DNA from: an uncultured Collinsella sp.
GTDB taxonomy: Bacteria > Actinomycetota > Coriobacteriia > Coriobacteriales > Coriobacteriaceae
Direction: 5' to 3'
Assembly (NCBI GenBank): GCA_902493545.1
Contig: CABUQI010000045.1
Coordinates: 1 to 9,689 of the forward strand
Length of the DNA stretch: 9,689 nucleotides
The notes under the pieces were generated by a model that was given only the letters and a program-made list of their open reading frames with translations, did no database searches and was not told the origin of the DNA. This document shows, piece by piece, positions 1 to 5,630 of the stretch. Every line of letters begins with the position of its first letter. The stretch's first letter is position 1. Position numbers and translations under genes: made by a program.

Positions 1-31
1 TCTCGGAAGGCACGTGCAGACCTTTCGTCAT
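1..31 (-). CDS. arcA: Arginine deiminase, N-terminal ten codons only (runs off the left edge)
   Basis: On the minus strand an ATG at 31-29 opens a frame reading MTKGLHVPSE and continuing past the window edge. A purine-rich stretch with AGGAGG at 39-34 lies just upstream. It is only 2 nt from the ATG, but an AAGG at 44-41 is also in reach. The pattern 'x-(I/L)-H-V-x-S-E' immediately after the start matches the N-termini I know for arginine deiminases, where it continues as S-E-I-G-x-L-K. That enzyme hydrolyses arginine to citrulline and ammonia, the first step of the cytoplasmic ADI pathway for ATP generation and acid resistance in anaerobes. Ten residues cannot prove the family. That a real gene starts here is more certain than its identity, and the 552-bp divergent region upstream supports a start at this position. 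Confidence 0.5.
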   Translation of the reverse strand, partial: MTKGLHVPSE

Positions 32-72
32 GGCCTCCTACCTTTCTTTCGGGCCTTACTGGCCGAATGTAT

Positions 73-97
73 CAGCGCCCCTCCGTATGGGACGCTG
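73..97 (-). other. Leader stem-loop upstream of the arcA-like gene
   Basis: Read on the minus strand, CAGCGTCCC (97-89) pairs with GGGGCGCTG (81-73) around a 7-nt loop, giving a 9-bp stem. One pair is a G·U wobble that exists only if the minus strand is the RNA; the plus strand would have an A·C mismatch. This asymmetry fits a structure in the arcA transcript. No U-run follows, so it is not an intrinsic terminator. It ends about 41 nt before the start codon and could protect the mRNA or affect translation. Confidence 0.4.
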
Positions 98-113
98 CTT
101 GCTGACAGCTCTA

Positions 114-142
114 GTTATATCCAAAAACCACCCGCAATTCCA
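114..142 (-). promoter_or_regulatory. Candidate proximal promoter for the arcA-like gene
   Basis: The minus strand carries a -10 box TATAAC (119-114, 5 of 6 to consensus) and a weak -35 box TGGAAT (142-137, 3 of 6) separated by 17 bp. Transcription would start near 107 and give a leader of roughly 76 nt containing the hairpin at 73-97. The weak -35 would suit an activator-dependent promoter. This is a motif match only. Confidence 0.35.
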
Positions 143-261
143 CCTCGCCCCCGAACGGTCAGCAAAGTGCGATGAACGGTATATCGCATATGATTCCCCC
201 ATGATGCACTTCAGTTCTCTAAAGCAGGTTTTCAAAGGTAATCGTTCTTTTTTCTAAGGAA

Positions 262-279
262 TTGAGCAAGATTGCACAA
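262..279. promoter_or_regulatory. 18-bp dyad, possible operator (TTGnGCAA-N2-TTGCnCAA)
   Basis: TTGAGCAA (262-269) and TTGCACAA (272-279) form an inverted repeat with 7 of 8 matching positions per arm and a 2-bp centre. The arms are also direct repeats of TTGNNCAA offset by exactly 10 bp. The shape is that of a binding site for a dimeric helix-turn-helix regulator. It lies between the two candidate arcA promoters, about 45 bp downstream of the start predicted for the distal one. No regulator can be assigned. Confidence 0.4.
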
Positions 280-322
280 ATAATTTCATGTTTAGGAATT
301 GCATAGCTAAAACTGTTTTCTG

Positions 323-351
323 CATATATATGTCGTCTGTCCATGATTCAA
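323..351 (-). promoter_or_regulatory. Candidate distal promoter for the arcA-like gene
   Basis: On the minus strand TTGAAT (351-346, 4 of 6 to the -35 consensus) and TATATG (328-323, 4 of 6 to the -10) are separated by exactly 17 bp in the AT-rich part of the region. Transcription would begin near 316 and give a leader of about 285 nt. The -35 box coincides with the first copy of the ATTCA repeat. AT-rich DNA produces such matches by chance, so this is moderate evidence at best. Confidence 0.35.
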
Positions 352-392
352 TTTGGATTCGATTATATTCAGCTAGCAATCATTCTTATTCA
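346..392. repeat. Helically phased ATTC(A) repeats, possible regulator-binding array
   Basis: ATTCA occurs at 346-350, 367-371 and 388-392, so successive copies start exactly 21 bp apart, two helical turns. A further ATTC sits at 357-360, midway between the first two. Read on the minus strand, the arcA direction, these are TGAAT half-sites. The copies at 367 and 388 would be centred near -53 and -74 of the distal promoter. Known ArgR operators contain TGAAT/ATTCA half-sites, with 18-bp boxes commonly 3 bp apart (21-bp period). The opposite half-sites here are poor, so ArgR binding is only a hypothesis. Confidence 0.3.
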
Positions 393-526
393 TACATCCT
401 CACCAATTGAGTATGGATATAGATTGTTTTCAAAACGAGTCGGGCAGTTAGTTGCATGCCTTGACGGCGTAAGAAGTAGGTAAAGATACCGTTCGCACAA
501 TACGTCCGTGCCACAAGTCGACTAAA

Positions 527-559
527 TTGAGACAATAGTGAATAGGGTTAGGCTACCGT
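527..559 (+). promoter_or_regulatory. Candidate ppk1 promoter
   Basis: A -35-like TTGAGA (527-532) is followed at 16-bp spacing by TAGGCT (549-554), which keeps the T-A-N3-T skeleton of a -10 box. A second reading uses TACCGT (554-559) as the -10, which matches the TAC(C/A)(A/G)T boxes ahead of two other genes in this window but leaves a 21-bp gap to TTGAGA. Either gives a short leader of about 20 nt before the ppk1 start. Confidence 0.35.
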
Positions 560-572
560 CCCCTGCGGGGAC
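558..572 (+). other. Perfect hairpin just upstream of the ppk1 start
   Basis: GTCCCC (558-563) pairs perfectly with GGGGAC (567-572) around a TGC loop. The stem ends 11 nt before the ATG at 584. If the transcript starts near 561 only part of it would be transcribed; if it starts upstream, the stem would lie right beside the translation initiation region. No strong Shine-Dalgarno sequence is present (the best is ACGGA at 576-580), so the structure may matter for translation. Confidence 0.3.
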
Positions 573-583
573 TGAACGGACAG

Positions 584-3085
584 ATGCATATGCCGAGCAA
601 AATCGAAAAAAAGCAAGCCGCCGCAAAGCTGCGCAAACCGCCGCGCGACTTCTCGTACACGCAGAACCGAGAGCTCAGCTGGCTACGCTTTGACAACCGT
701 GTGCTCGACGAGGCTTTTGATGAGTCCGTGCCGCTGTTCGAGCGCCTTAAGTTCGTCTCGATCTTCGAGTCAAACCTCGATGAGTTCCTCATGGTGCGCG
801 TGGGTGGCCTGTCCGACCTTGCCGAGCTCAAAAAACAGCCTGTCGACAACAAGAGCAATATGACCGCCTCCGAACAGGTCGATGCTGTCATGGCCGAAAT
901 GCCCGGGCTCCTTACCCGTTGGGAGTCCATCTTTAAGAGCATCGAGGGCAAGCTCGACACCCTAGGCGTTCACCGCGCCCGCATCGATTCGCTTACGCCC
1001 GAGGAGCGCACCTTTGTAACCCGCTACTTCCAGGCCTACGTGTCGCCGGTCATCTCACCGCTGGTGATCGACCCGCGCCACCCCTTCCCCAACCTGCGCA
1101 ACGGCGCACTCTACCTGGCATGCGGCCTGGACGGCGTCACCGACGAGGAAAGTCTGCTGGGCCTGATCGAGATTCCCGCCTCGATGAACCGCGTGGTCGA
1201 GATCCCCTCGCCCACCGGCACCTACTCCTACATCTTGCTCGAGGACGTCATCCTCGCCTGCCTGGACAGCTGCTTTGGCTCCTATAAGCCGCTCGACCGC
1301 GCGCTCATCCGCGTCACCCGCAACGCCGACATCGATCCGGACGGCGAGGGCGTCGAGGAGGAAGAGGATTACCGCCAGCACATGAAGCGCATCCTCAAGA
1401 AGCGCCTGCGCCTGCAGCCGGTAGTGCTCGCCGTCTCGGGCTCACTCGAGAAGCAGACGCTCAAGACTATCCGCAAGGCGCTCGAGCTCTCGCGTCGCTC
1501 GGTCTTTACCTGCGATATCCCGCTCAACCTGGGCTATGTCTTTGGCATTGAGGGCAAGATTCCCGAGCACCTGCGCAACGAGCTGCTCTTTACGCCATTT
1601 AAGCCGCAGCCCAACCCCACCATCGATATGTCCCGCTCCATCCGCGAGCAGGTGCTTCAGCACGACAAACTGCTCTTTTATCCCTATGAGGCCATGAACC
1701 CCTTCCTGGATCTGGTACACGAGGCCGCCTACGACCCCGAGTGCATCTCGCTGCGCATCACGCTCTACCGCGTGGCCAAGCAGAGCCGCCTGTGCGAGTC
1801 GCTGATCGATGCCGCCGAGAACGGCAAAGAGGTCACGGTGCTCATGGAGCTCCGCGCCCGCTTCGACGAGCAGAACAACATCGAGTGGGCCGAGCGTCTG
1901 GAAGAGGCAGGCTGCACCGTCATCTACGGCTCCGAAGGCTTTAAGTGCCACTCCAAGATCTGCCAGCTCACCTATCGCGAGGGCATGGCGCTTACACGCC
2001 TGACGCTGTTGGGCACCGGCAACTTTAACGAGAAGACGGCCAAGCTCTACAGCGACTTTATGCTCATGACCGCCCATCCCGGCATCGGCGAGGACGCCAA
2101 CTTGTTCTTCCGCAACCTGTCGCTGGGCAACCTGCGCGGCGATTACCGCTTCCTGGGCGTGGCGCCGGTCGGCCTGAAGCCACTCATTATGCGCGGCCTG
2201 GATCGCGAGATCCAGCGTGCCCTCGCTGGCGAGCCCGCCCGTGTGTTCTTTAAGCTCAACTCGCTCACCGACCGCGAGGTCATCGACAAGATCGCTGAGG
2301 CATCGTGCGCAGGAGTCCGCGTAGACATGATCATCCGCGGCATCTCGTGCCTCAAGCCGGGCGTTCCGGGCAAGACCGAGAACGTGCATGTCCGTTCTAT
2401 CGTCGGACGCTTTTTGGAGCATGCGCGCGTTTACGCCTTTGGCGTGGACTCGGACATGATCTATCTGAGCTCGGCCGACATGATGACGCGCAACACCGAG
2501 CACCGCGTGGAGATCGCCTTCCCCGTGCTCGACCCCACCTGCCGCGCCCTGGTGCACGAATACATGGGCATGCAGCTGCGCGACAACGTAAAGGCACGCA
2601 GCCTCACGAGCGACGGCACCTGGGTCCCCGTGGAGCGCAAAGAGGACGAGAAGCCCTTCAACTCGCAGGAAGCTCTGCTGGAGCGTGCCTATCGCAACGC
2701 CGAGTCCGCCGGGCAGCAGCGCGCACAGGAGAAGGAACGCGTGGCCGAAGAAGCTATTCAGGCCGAGGTTGAACATGGGGCAGTTGCCAAACCGGAAACG
2801 GTTGCCGCTCCCCCGGTGAATGAACCCGTGGCTGCCGCAGAGCCCGCCGTGGAGAAAGCGCCCGAGGTTCAGAAGGTCCAGGCGACCGTCATTGAGCCCG
2901 AGCCTGCACCTGCACCTCAGCCCGAGCCGCAGGTCACCAAACCCGCACCCGAGACGAGTGCCCGCCGCGAGAAGCCCGCTGGCAAGACCAAGGCCATCGA
3001 GCGCCATCGCCCCGGTCGCGTGCGCATGGGACTGGGTCTGATCGGCCTGGGTCTTAAGACGCTCATTACCGGCAAGACGAAATAG
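584..3085 (+). CDS. ppk1: Polyphosphate kinase 1 with a long C-terminal extension
   Basis: The 833-residue product is a type 1 polyphosphate kinase, which reversibly transfers the ATP gamma-phosphate to a growing polyphosphate chain. The N-terminal domain opens with RELSWLRFDNRVLDEA (29-44). The catalytic region has the LYRVA motif (395-399) and LRARFDEQNN (423-432), whose arginines match the metal/phosphate-binding ones of the family. H456 in KCHSKI corresponds to the histidine autophosphorylated in E. coli Ppk. GTGNFNEKTAKLYSD (477-491) and H613 in FLEHARVY are also conserved. The conserved part ends near residue 683. The usual length is about 690-740, so roughly 150 residues are extra: a charged helix-like part (690-730), an A/P/E-rich linker (731-793), a basic stretch (794-814) and a Gly/Leu-rich tail. 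Starts at 584 and 590 are both possible, neither with a good ribosome site. It appears monocistronic, with its own promoter and terminator. Confidence 0.96.
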   Translation: MHMPSKIEKKQAAAKLRKPPRDFSYTQNRELSWLRFDNRVLDEAFDESVPLFERLKFVSIFESNLDEFLMVRVGGLSDLAELKKQPVDNKSNMTASEQVDAVMAEMPGLLTRWESIFKSIEGKLDTLGVHRARIDSLTPEERTFVTRYFQAYVSPVISPLVIDPRHPFPNLRNGALYLACGLDGVTDEESLLGLIEIPASMNRVVEIPSPTGTYSYILLEDVILACLDSCFGSYKPLDRALIRVTRNADIDPDGEGVEEEEDYRQHMKRILKKRLRLQPVVLAVSGSLEKQTLKTIRKALELSRRSVFTCDIPLNLGYVFGIEGKIPEHLRNELLFTPFKPQPNPTIDMSRSIREQVLQHDKLLFYPYEAMNPFLDLVHEAAYDPECISLRITLYRVAKQSRLCESLIDAAENGKEVTVLMELRARFDEQNNIEWAERLEEAGCTVIYGSEGFKCHSKICQLTYREGMALTRLTLLGTGNFNEKTAKLYSDFMLMTAHPGIGEDANLFFRNLSLGNLRGDYRFLGVAPVGLKPLIMRGLDREIQRALAGEPARVFFKLNSLTDREVIDKIAEASCAGVRVDMIIRGISCLKPGVPGKTENVHVRSIVGRFLEHARVYAFGVDSDMIYLSSADMMTRNTEHRVEIAFPVLDPTCRALVHEYMGMQLRDNVKARSLTSDGTWVPVERKEDEKPFNSQEALLERAYRNAESAGQQRAQEKERVAEEAIQAEVEHGAVAKPETVAAPPVNEPVAAAEPAVEKAPEVQKVQATVIEPEPAPAPQPEPQVTKPAPETSARREKPAGKTKAIERHRPGRVRMGLGLIGLGLKTLITGKTK

Positions 3086-3095
3086 ACGTTTGTAG

Positions 3096-3139
3096 AAGCG
3101 CCCCGCATTTGAGGAAAGCCTCGGATGCGGGGCGCTTTT
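3096..3139 (+). terminator. Rho-independent terminator of ppk1
   Basis: A 13-bp perfect stem (3096-3108 with 3125-3137) encloses a 16-nt loop that itself contains GAGG/CCTC (3111-3114 with 3119-3122), so the structure folds almost to its tip. TTTT at 3136-3139 follows the GC-rich part. It starts 10 nt after the ppk1 stop codon. The A-rich left flank also makes it plausible in reverse, though there is no minus-strand gene to its right for it to serve. Confidence 0.88.
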
Positions 3140-3142
3140 CCC

Positions 3143-3151
3143 TGCTACCAT
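3143..3151 (+). promoter_or_regulatory. Candidate -10 region for the rlmD-type gene
   Basis: TGCTACCAT contains a -10-like TACCAT (3146-3151, 4 of 6 to consensus) directly after the ppk1 terminator and would start transcription near 3158, 28 nt before the chosen ATG. No recognisable -35 box is present at standard spacing; that position lies in the terminator's right arm. If correct, it excludes the in-frame ATG at 3150 as the start. Confidence 0.3.
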
Positions 3152-3185
3152 GGTGCGGACAACAACGCGAATGACAGGCAGGGAT

Positions 3186-4499
3186 ATGAAGCTCACTATA
3201 GAATCGATGACCTACGGCGCCGATGGGCTGGCGCACGCCGACAACGGCAAGGCCGTCTTTGTGCAGGGCGCCGTGGCAGGCGACACCGTCGAGGCCGAGG
3301 TCGTGCAGGACGGCAAGTCATTCATGCGTGCCCGCACCACCGAGATTCTGGAGCCAAGCCCCGATCGCATTCAGCCTCCCTGCCCCTTCGTGGGCATCTG
3401 CGGCGGCTGCTCGTGGGGCAATCTCTCACGCACGGCACAGCTCGCCGCCAAGGAGCAAAACCTGCGCTCCACGCTCGAACGCATTGGCAAGTTCGCTCCT
3501 GAGCAGGTCGATGAGCTGGTGCAGCCCATCCGCCACACCAAGGACGACTGGGGCTACCGCAATAAAATCGAGCTCGAACCGACCGTCGTCAACGGTCGCG
3601 TGCGCCTTGGCATGCACGGTGTCGACCCCAGCAAGATCGTGACCGTCGATGCGTGCCCGCTGTTCGATAAGCGTTTTCCCAAGGCGCTCAAATCGGTCGT
3701 CGGCGCACTCAACTATCTAAGCGGCAGCCATGATTTGGGCCTCGAGCGCGTGGGCATTCGCGCCTCGCGCCGCACTAAGGCGCTCGAAGTCGCACTCTGG
3801 ACGCCCACGGGTTCCTTCCCGCGCTCGCAAGTCTCGCGCGTGCTGGCAGACGCCGCGCACCCCACAAGCGTGGTGCGCGTGATGAGCAAGGGCGAGAAGA
3901 AGGCCCGCCGCGTCTCTAAGGTAGAGATGCTCGCCGGCGAGGGCTCGTGGACCGAGAATATCGCCGAAGGCCAGATGCGCTTATCTGCCCCGTCGTTTTT
4001 CCAGGTCAATACCAAGGGCGCCGAGATTTTGATTGAGCTCGTTATGGACGCCCTCGACCCGCAGGAAGACGAGCTGGCCGTGGACCTGTACTGCGGTGCC
4101 GGCACCTTTACCCTGCCGCTCGCCCGCCGCTGCGATTTTGTCGCCGCCGTCGAAGCCTATGGCCCGGCCGTGCGCGATCTACGCCGTAACCTCGAGATCA
4201 ACAAGCTCGACAACGTCGACGTCATCGGCGGCGACGCGGTGCGCGAGTTCCCCGATCAGGATGCCGATGTCTTGGTAGTCGATCCGCCGCGCGCAGGCTT
4301 GGCGCCCGAGGCGATCGACCTCATCGCGAGCACGAGCGCCCGCGATGTCGCCTACGTGAGCTGCGACCCAGCGACTCTGGCCCGCGACCTCAAGCGCTTT
4401 GTCGAGGAGGGCACCTTCTCCCCCGTCAAGATCACGCCGGTCGACCTATTCCCGCAAACCTTCCACTGCGAAACCGTCGTCCACCTCAAGCGCAACTAA
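3186..4499 (+). CDS. rlmD: 23S rRNA (uracil-C5)-methyltransferase, RumA/RlmD family
   Basis: This 437-residue protein is a TrmA/RumA-family, S-adenosylmethionine-dependent RNA m5U methyltransferase. An N-terminal TRAM-type RNA-binding domain covers about residues 1-55. Cysteines 66, 72 and 75 (CPFVGICGGC) with C157 form the expected 4Fe-4S ligand set. The cofactor site is VDLYCGAGTFTL (299-310), followed by VVDPPRAGL (364-372). C393 in YVSCDP is the catalytic nucleophile, and E429 in HCET matches the general base of RumA. By family knowledge the target is U1939 of 23S rRNA; Gram-positive homologues can also modify U747, so substrate range is uncertain. I chose the ATG at 3186, preceded by AGGCAGGGAT. 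In-frame ATGs at 3150 and 3171 lack a ribosome site and add residues ahead of the TRAM domain. Confidence 0.92.
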   Translation: MKLTIESMTYGADGLAHADNGKAVFVQGAVAGDTVEAEVVQDGKSFMRARTTEILEPSPDRIQPPCPFVGICGGCSWGNLSRTAQLAAKEQNLRSTLERIGKFAPEQVDELVQPIRHTKDDWGYRNKIELEPTVVNGRVRLGMHGVDPSKIVTVDACPLFDKRFPKALKSVVGALNYLSGSHDLGLERVGIRASRRTKALEVALWTPTGSFPRSQVSRVLADAAHPTSVVRVMSKGEKKARRVSKVEMLAGEGSWTENIAEGQMRLSAPSFFQVNTKGAEILIELVMDALDPQEDELAVDLYCGAGTFTLPLARRCDFVAAVEAYGPAVRDLRRNLEINKLDNVDVIGGDAVREFPDQDADVLVVDPPRAGLAPEAIDLIASTSARDVAYVSCDPATLARDLKRFVEEGTFSPVKITPVDLFPQTFHCETVVHLKRN

Positions 4500-4513
4500 C
4501 CTAATCTGTTTGA

Positions 4514-4567
4514 GGGGCGGGGGTTCAGCAATCATCGAGTGGTGAATGATTGCTGAACCCCCGCCCC
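4514..4567. terminator. Bidirectional terminator-like hairpin with perfect 22-bp arms
   Basis: The arms at 4514-4535 and 4546-4567 are exact reverse complements over 22 bp, with a 10-nt loop (4536-4545). The outer part is G/C-rich (GGGGCGGGGG) and the inner part contains TTCAGCAATCAT. The element lies between the stop codons of two convergent genes, 14 bp after the methyltransferase stop and 14 bp before the zinc-ribbon stop, so it can end both transcripts. Flanking T-runs are weak on both sides (ATTT on plus). The arms are unusually long and perfect for a simple terminator. Confidence 0.7.
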
Positions 4568-4581
4568 ATTTCGCTGCTGGT

Positions 4582-4881
4582 TTACCGGTGGTTAACTGGA
4601 GCGCCGCAGTTTTGGCAGAAGGAGGCATTTGCCTCCAGCTTTGAGCCACACTGAGCGCAAAAATGAGCGGGCTCAACTGGCTGAGCATCATCGATCGCGG
4701 TCGGCACCTGCTGCGTCGGCGGGACCTGTTGCACGGGAGGCATTTGCTGGTACGGATTGGACTGCGGAGGCTGAGGCCTGTTCGATGATTCCTTGTTCAA
4801 GATAACAGCAAAGGCGACAGCCGCGACACCACCGAACACAGCTAGCAAAACGAGAAGATCGAATACCCTAAGGCCTATCAT
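4582..4881 (-). CDS. Small membrane-anchored zinc-ribbon protein of unknown function
   Basis: The 99-residue product has three parts. Residues 7-28 form one hydrophobic membrane-spanning helix. Residues 31-70 are a Pro/Gln-rich, low-complexity linker with PPVQQVPPTQQVP-like repeats. Residues 72-96 are a zinc ribbon with two CxxC knuckles (C75/C78 and C89/C92, FCAQCGS and FCQNCGA). The ribbon is probably cytoplasmic on a flexible tether, though topology is not certain. The ATG at 4881 has GAGGAG about 10 nt upstream (minus strand). Such proteins are common and rarely characterised; partners could be protein or nucleic acid, and no function can be assigned. It is a single gene, convergent with the methyltransferase and divergent from the DJ-1 unit. 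Confidence 0.85.
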   Translation of the reverse strand: MIGLRVFDLLVLLAVFGGVAAVAFAVILNKESSNRPQPPQSNPYQQMPPVQQVPPTQQVPTAIDDAQPVEPAHFCAQCGSKLEANASFCQNCGAPVNHR

Positions 4882-4924
4882 CGCAAATCAGCTCCTCATG
4901 TTGCGAAAGATGACGGATGCCGAA

Positions 4925-4930
4925 ATTTTA
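4925..4930 (-). promoter_or_regulatory. Possible -10 box for the zinc-ribbon gene
   Basis: TAAAAT on the minus strand (5 of 6 to consensus) would start transcription near 4918, about 37 nt before the start codon. No convincing -35 hexamer is found at 16-18 bp upstream. Confidence 0.25.
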
Positions 4931-4978
4931 TCGCCGCGCCGCAAGCTCCTCCTAGTGCGCAACACCCATCCACCCTGC

Positions 4979-5008
4979 ATGATTTTCAGGGGTGGGGATC
5001 AAAATCAT
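4979..5008. repeat. 8-bp-arm inverted repeat upstream of the DJ-1 gene
   Basis: ATGATTTT (4979-4986) and AAAATCAT (5001-5008) are exact reverse complements separated by 14 bp, in the divergent region between the zinc-ribbon gene and the DJ-1 gene and just upstream of the DJ-1 -35 box. The arm spacing could suit an operator or activator site. It may also be chance. Confidence 0.25.
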
Positions 5009-5021
5009 TGGGGAATGGGGC

Positions 5022-5050
5022 GTGGCAAGCGGCGGTCTTCGGGGTATAAG
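5022..5050 (+). promoter_or_regulatory. Promoter of the DJ-1/maf unit
   Basis: GTGGCA (5022-5027, 4 of 6 to the -35) and TATAAG (5045-5050, 5 of 6 to the -10) are spaced by 17 bp. Transcription would begin near 5057, about 31 nt before the chosen start codon. This also shows that the longer in-frame start at 4992 cannot be used from this promoter. Confidence 0.5.
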
Positions 5051-5087
5051 ACGGCTAATTGTATGCCGCCCTATGAAAGGAACCCTT

Positions 5088-5630
5088 ATGCCCAGCGTTG
5101 CCGTTCTTGCCGCCGATGGCTTTGAAACGATTGAATGCCTGACCATGGTCGATGTCATGCGTCGCGGCGGCGTGCGCGCCACGCTCGTCTCGATCATGCC
5201 CACGCGCGAGGTCGTAAGCTCGCTGCAGATTCCCGTAACCTGCGATGCACTCTTTGACGAGATTAACTTTGACGAGTATGACTGCGTCGTGCTGCCCGGC
5301 GGTCTGCCCGGCGCCACCAACCTGCGCGCCGACCAGCGCGTCTGCGACGTAGTCTGCGAGTTCGCCGCGACCAAGCATGTTGCCGCCATCTGCGCCGCCC
5401 CGTTTATCCTGGGCGAACTCGACCTGCTCGAGGGACGCCACGCCACGTGCTTCCCCGGCTTTGAGAAGAGCTTCCCCGAGGGCGCCTATACCGGCGACAA
5501 GGTCACGCACGACGGCAACATCATCACCGCCAGCGGCATGGCCCAGTCGCTCCCCTTTGCGCTTGAGCTGCTGCGTACGCTCGCCGGCGACAAGGCTGTC
5601 GAGAAGGTTGCCGAGGGTATTCAGCTATGA
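5088..5630 (+). CDS. DJ-1/PfpI (YajL-like) family protein
   Basis: The 180-residue protein is a DJ-1/ThiJ/PfpI superfamily member of about the usual length. E13 in GFETIE and C102 in AAICAAPFIL correspond to the conserved Glu18 and Cys106 of human DJ-1, with the cysteine in the 'nucleophile elbow'. VVLPGGLPGATNL (67-79) and HATCFPGFE (118-126) are family hallmarks. Proteins of this group are cytoplasmic, oxidation-sensitive and implicated in protection against carbonyl or oxidative damage; the precise reaction is debated, and the older 'thiazole biosynthesis' label is unreliable. The start at 5088 is preceded by AAAGGA at good spacing. Longer starts at 4992 and 5073 precede or overlap this site and add non-conserved residues. 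It is first in a two-gene unit with maf. Confidence 0.9.
   Translation: MPSVAVLAADGFETIECLTMVDVMRRGGVRATLVSIMPTREVVSSLQIPVTCDALFDEINFDEYDCVVLPGGLPGATNLRADQRVCDVVCEFAATKHVAAICAAPFILGELDLLEGRHATCFPGFEKSFPEGAYTGDKVTHDGNIITASGMAQSLPFALELLRTLAGDKAVEKVAEGIQL

Larger units (their letters stand above)
32..583. other. Divergent intergenic control region between the arcA-like gene and ppk1
   Basis: No convincing gene lies in these 552 bases. The part next to the arcA-like start (32-180) has moderate GC, whereas about 200-450 is clearly AT-rich compared with the coding DNA. The region holds two candidate minus-strand promoters, a leader hairpin, an 18-bp dyad, phased ATTC(A) repeats and the ppk1 promoter, each listed separately. 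A -35-like TTGACG at 461-466 is also present, but I see no good -10 at standard spacing from it. The 75-codon open frame at 30-257 (plus) is judged spurious. Confidence 0.6.

Noticed and set aside
30..257. 75-codon open frame on the plus strand at the left edge
   Set aside because: It has no ribosome site and no recognisable motif, overlaps the start and leader of the divergent arcA-like gene, and runs into AT-rich regulatory DNA.
461..492. Second promoter for ppk1 with TTGACG at 461-466
   Set aside because: The -35 match is good, but no acceptable -10 lies 16-18 bp downstream (AGATAC or GATACC only); the TACCGT at 487-492 is 20 bp away.
3150..3185. Upstream in-frame starts (3150, 3171) for the methyltransferase
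   Set aside because: There is no Shine-Dalgarno sequence, the first overlaps a likely -10 box right after a terminator, and the extra residues (MVRTTTRMTGRD) are not part of the TRAM domain.
1442..3196. 584-codon open frame antisense to ppk1
   Set aside because: It is a by-product of strong GC3 bias on the coding strand. Its translation is rich in Gly/Leu/Ala/His/Arg without any domain, and ppk1 motifs on the other strand are unmistakable.
4992..5087. 32-codon N-terminal extension of the DJ-1 protein
   Set aside because: It overlaps the predicted promoter (TATAAG at 5045-5050). The first DJ-1 beta-strand begins at 5088 after AAAGGA.
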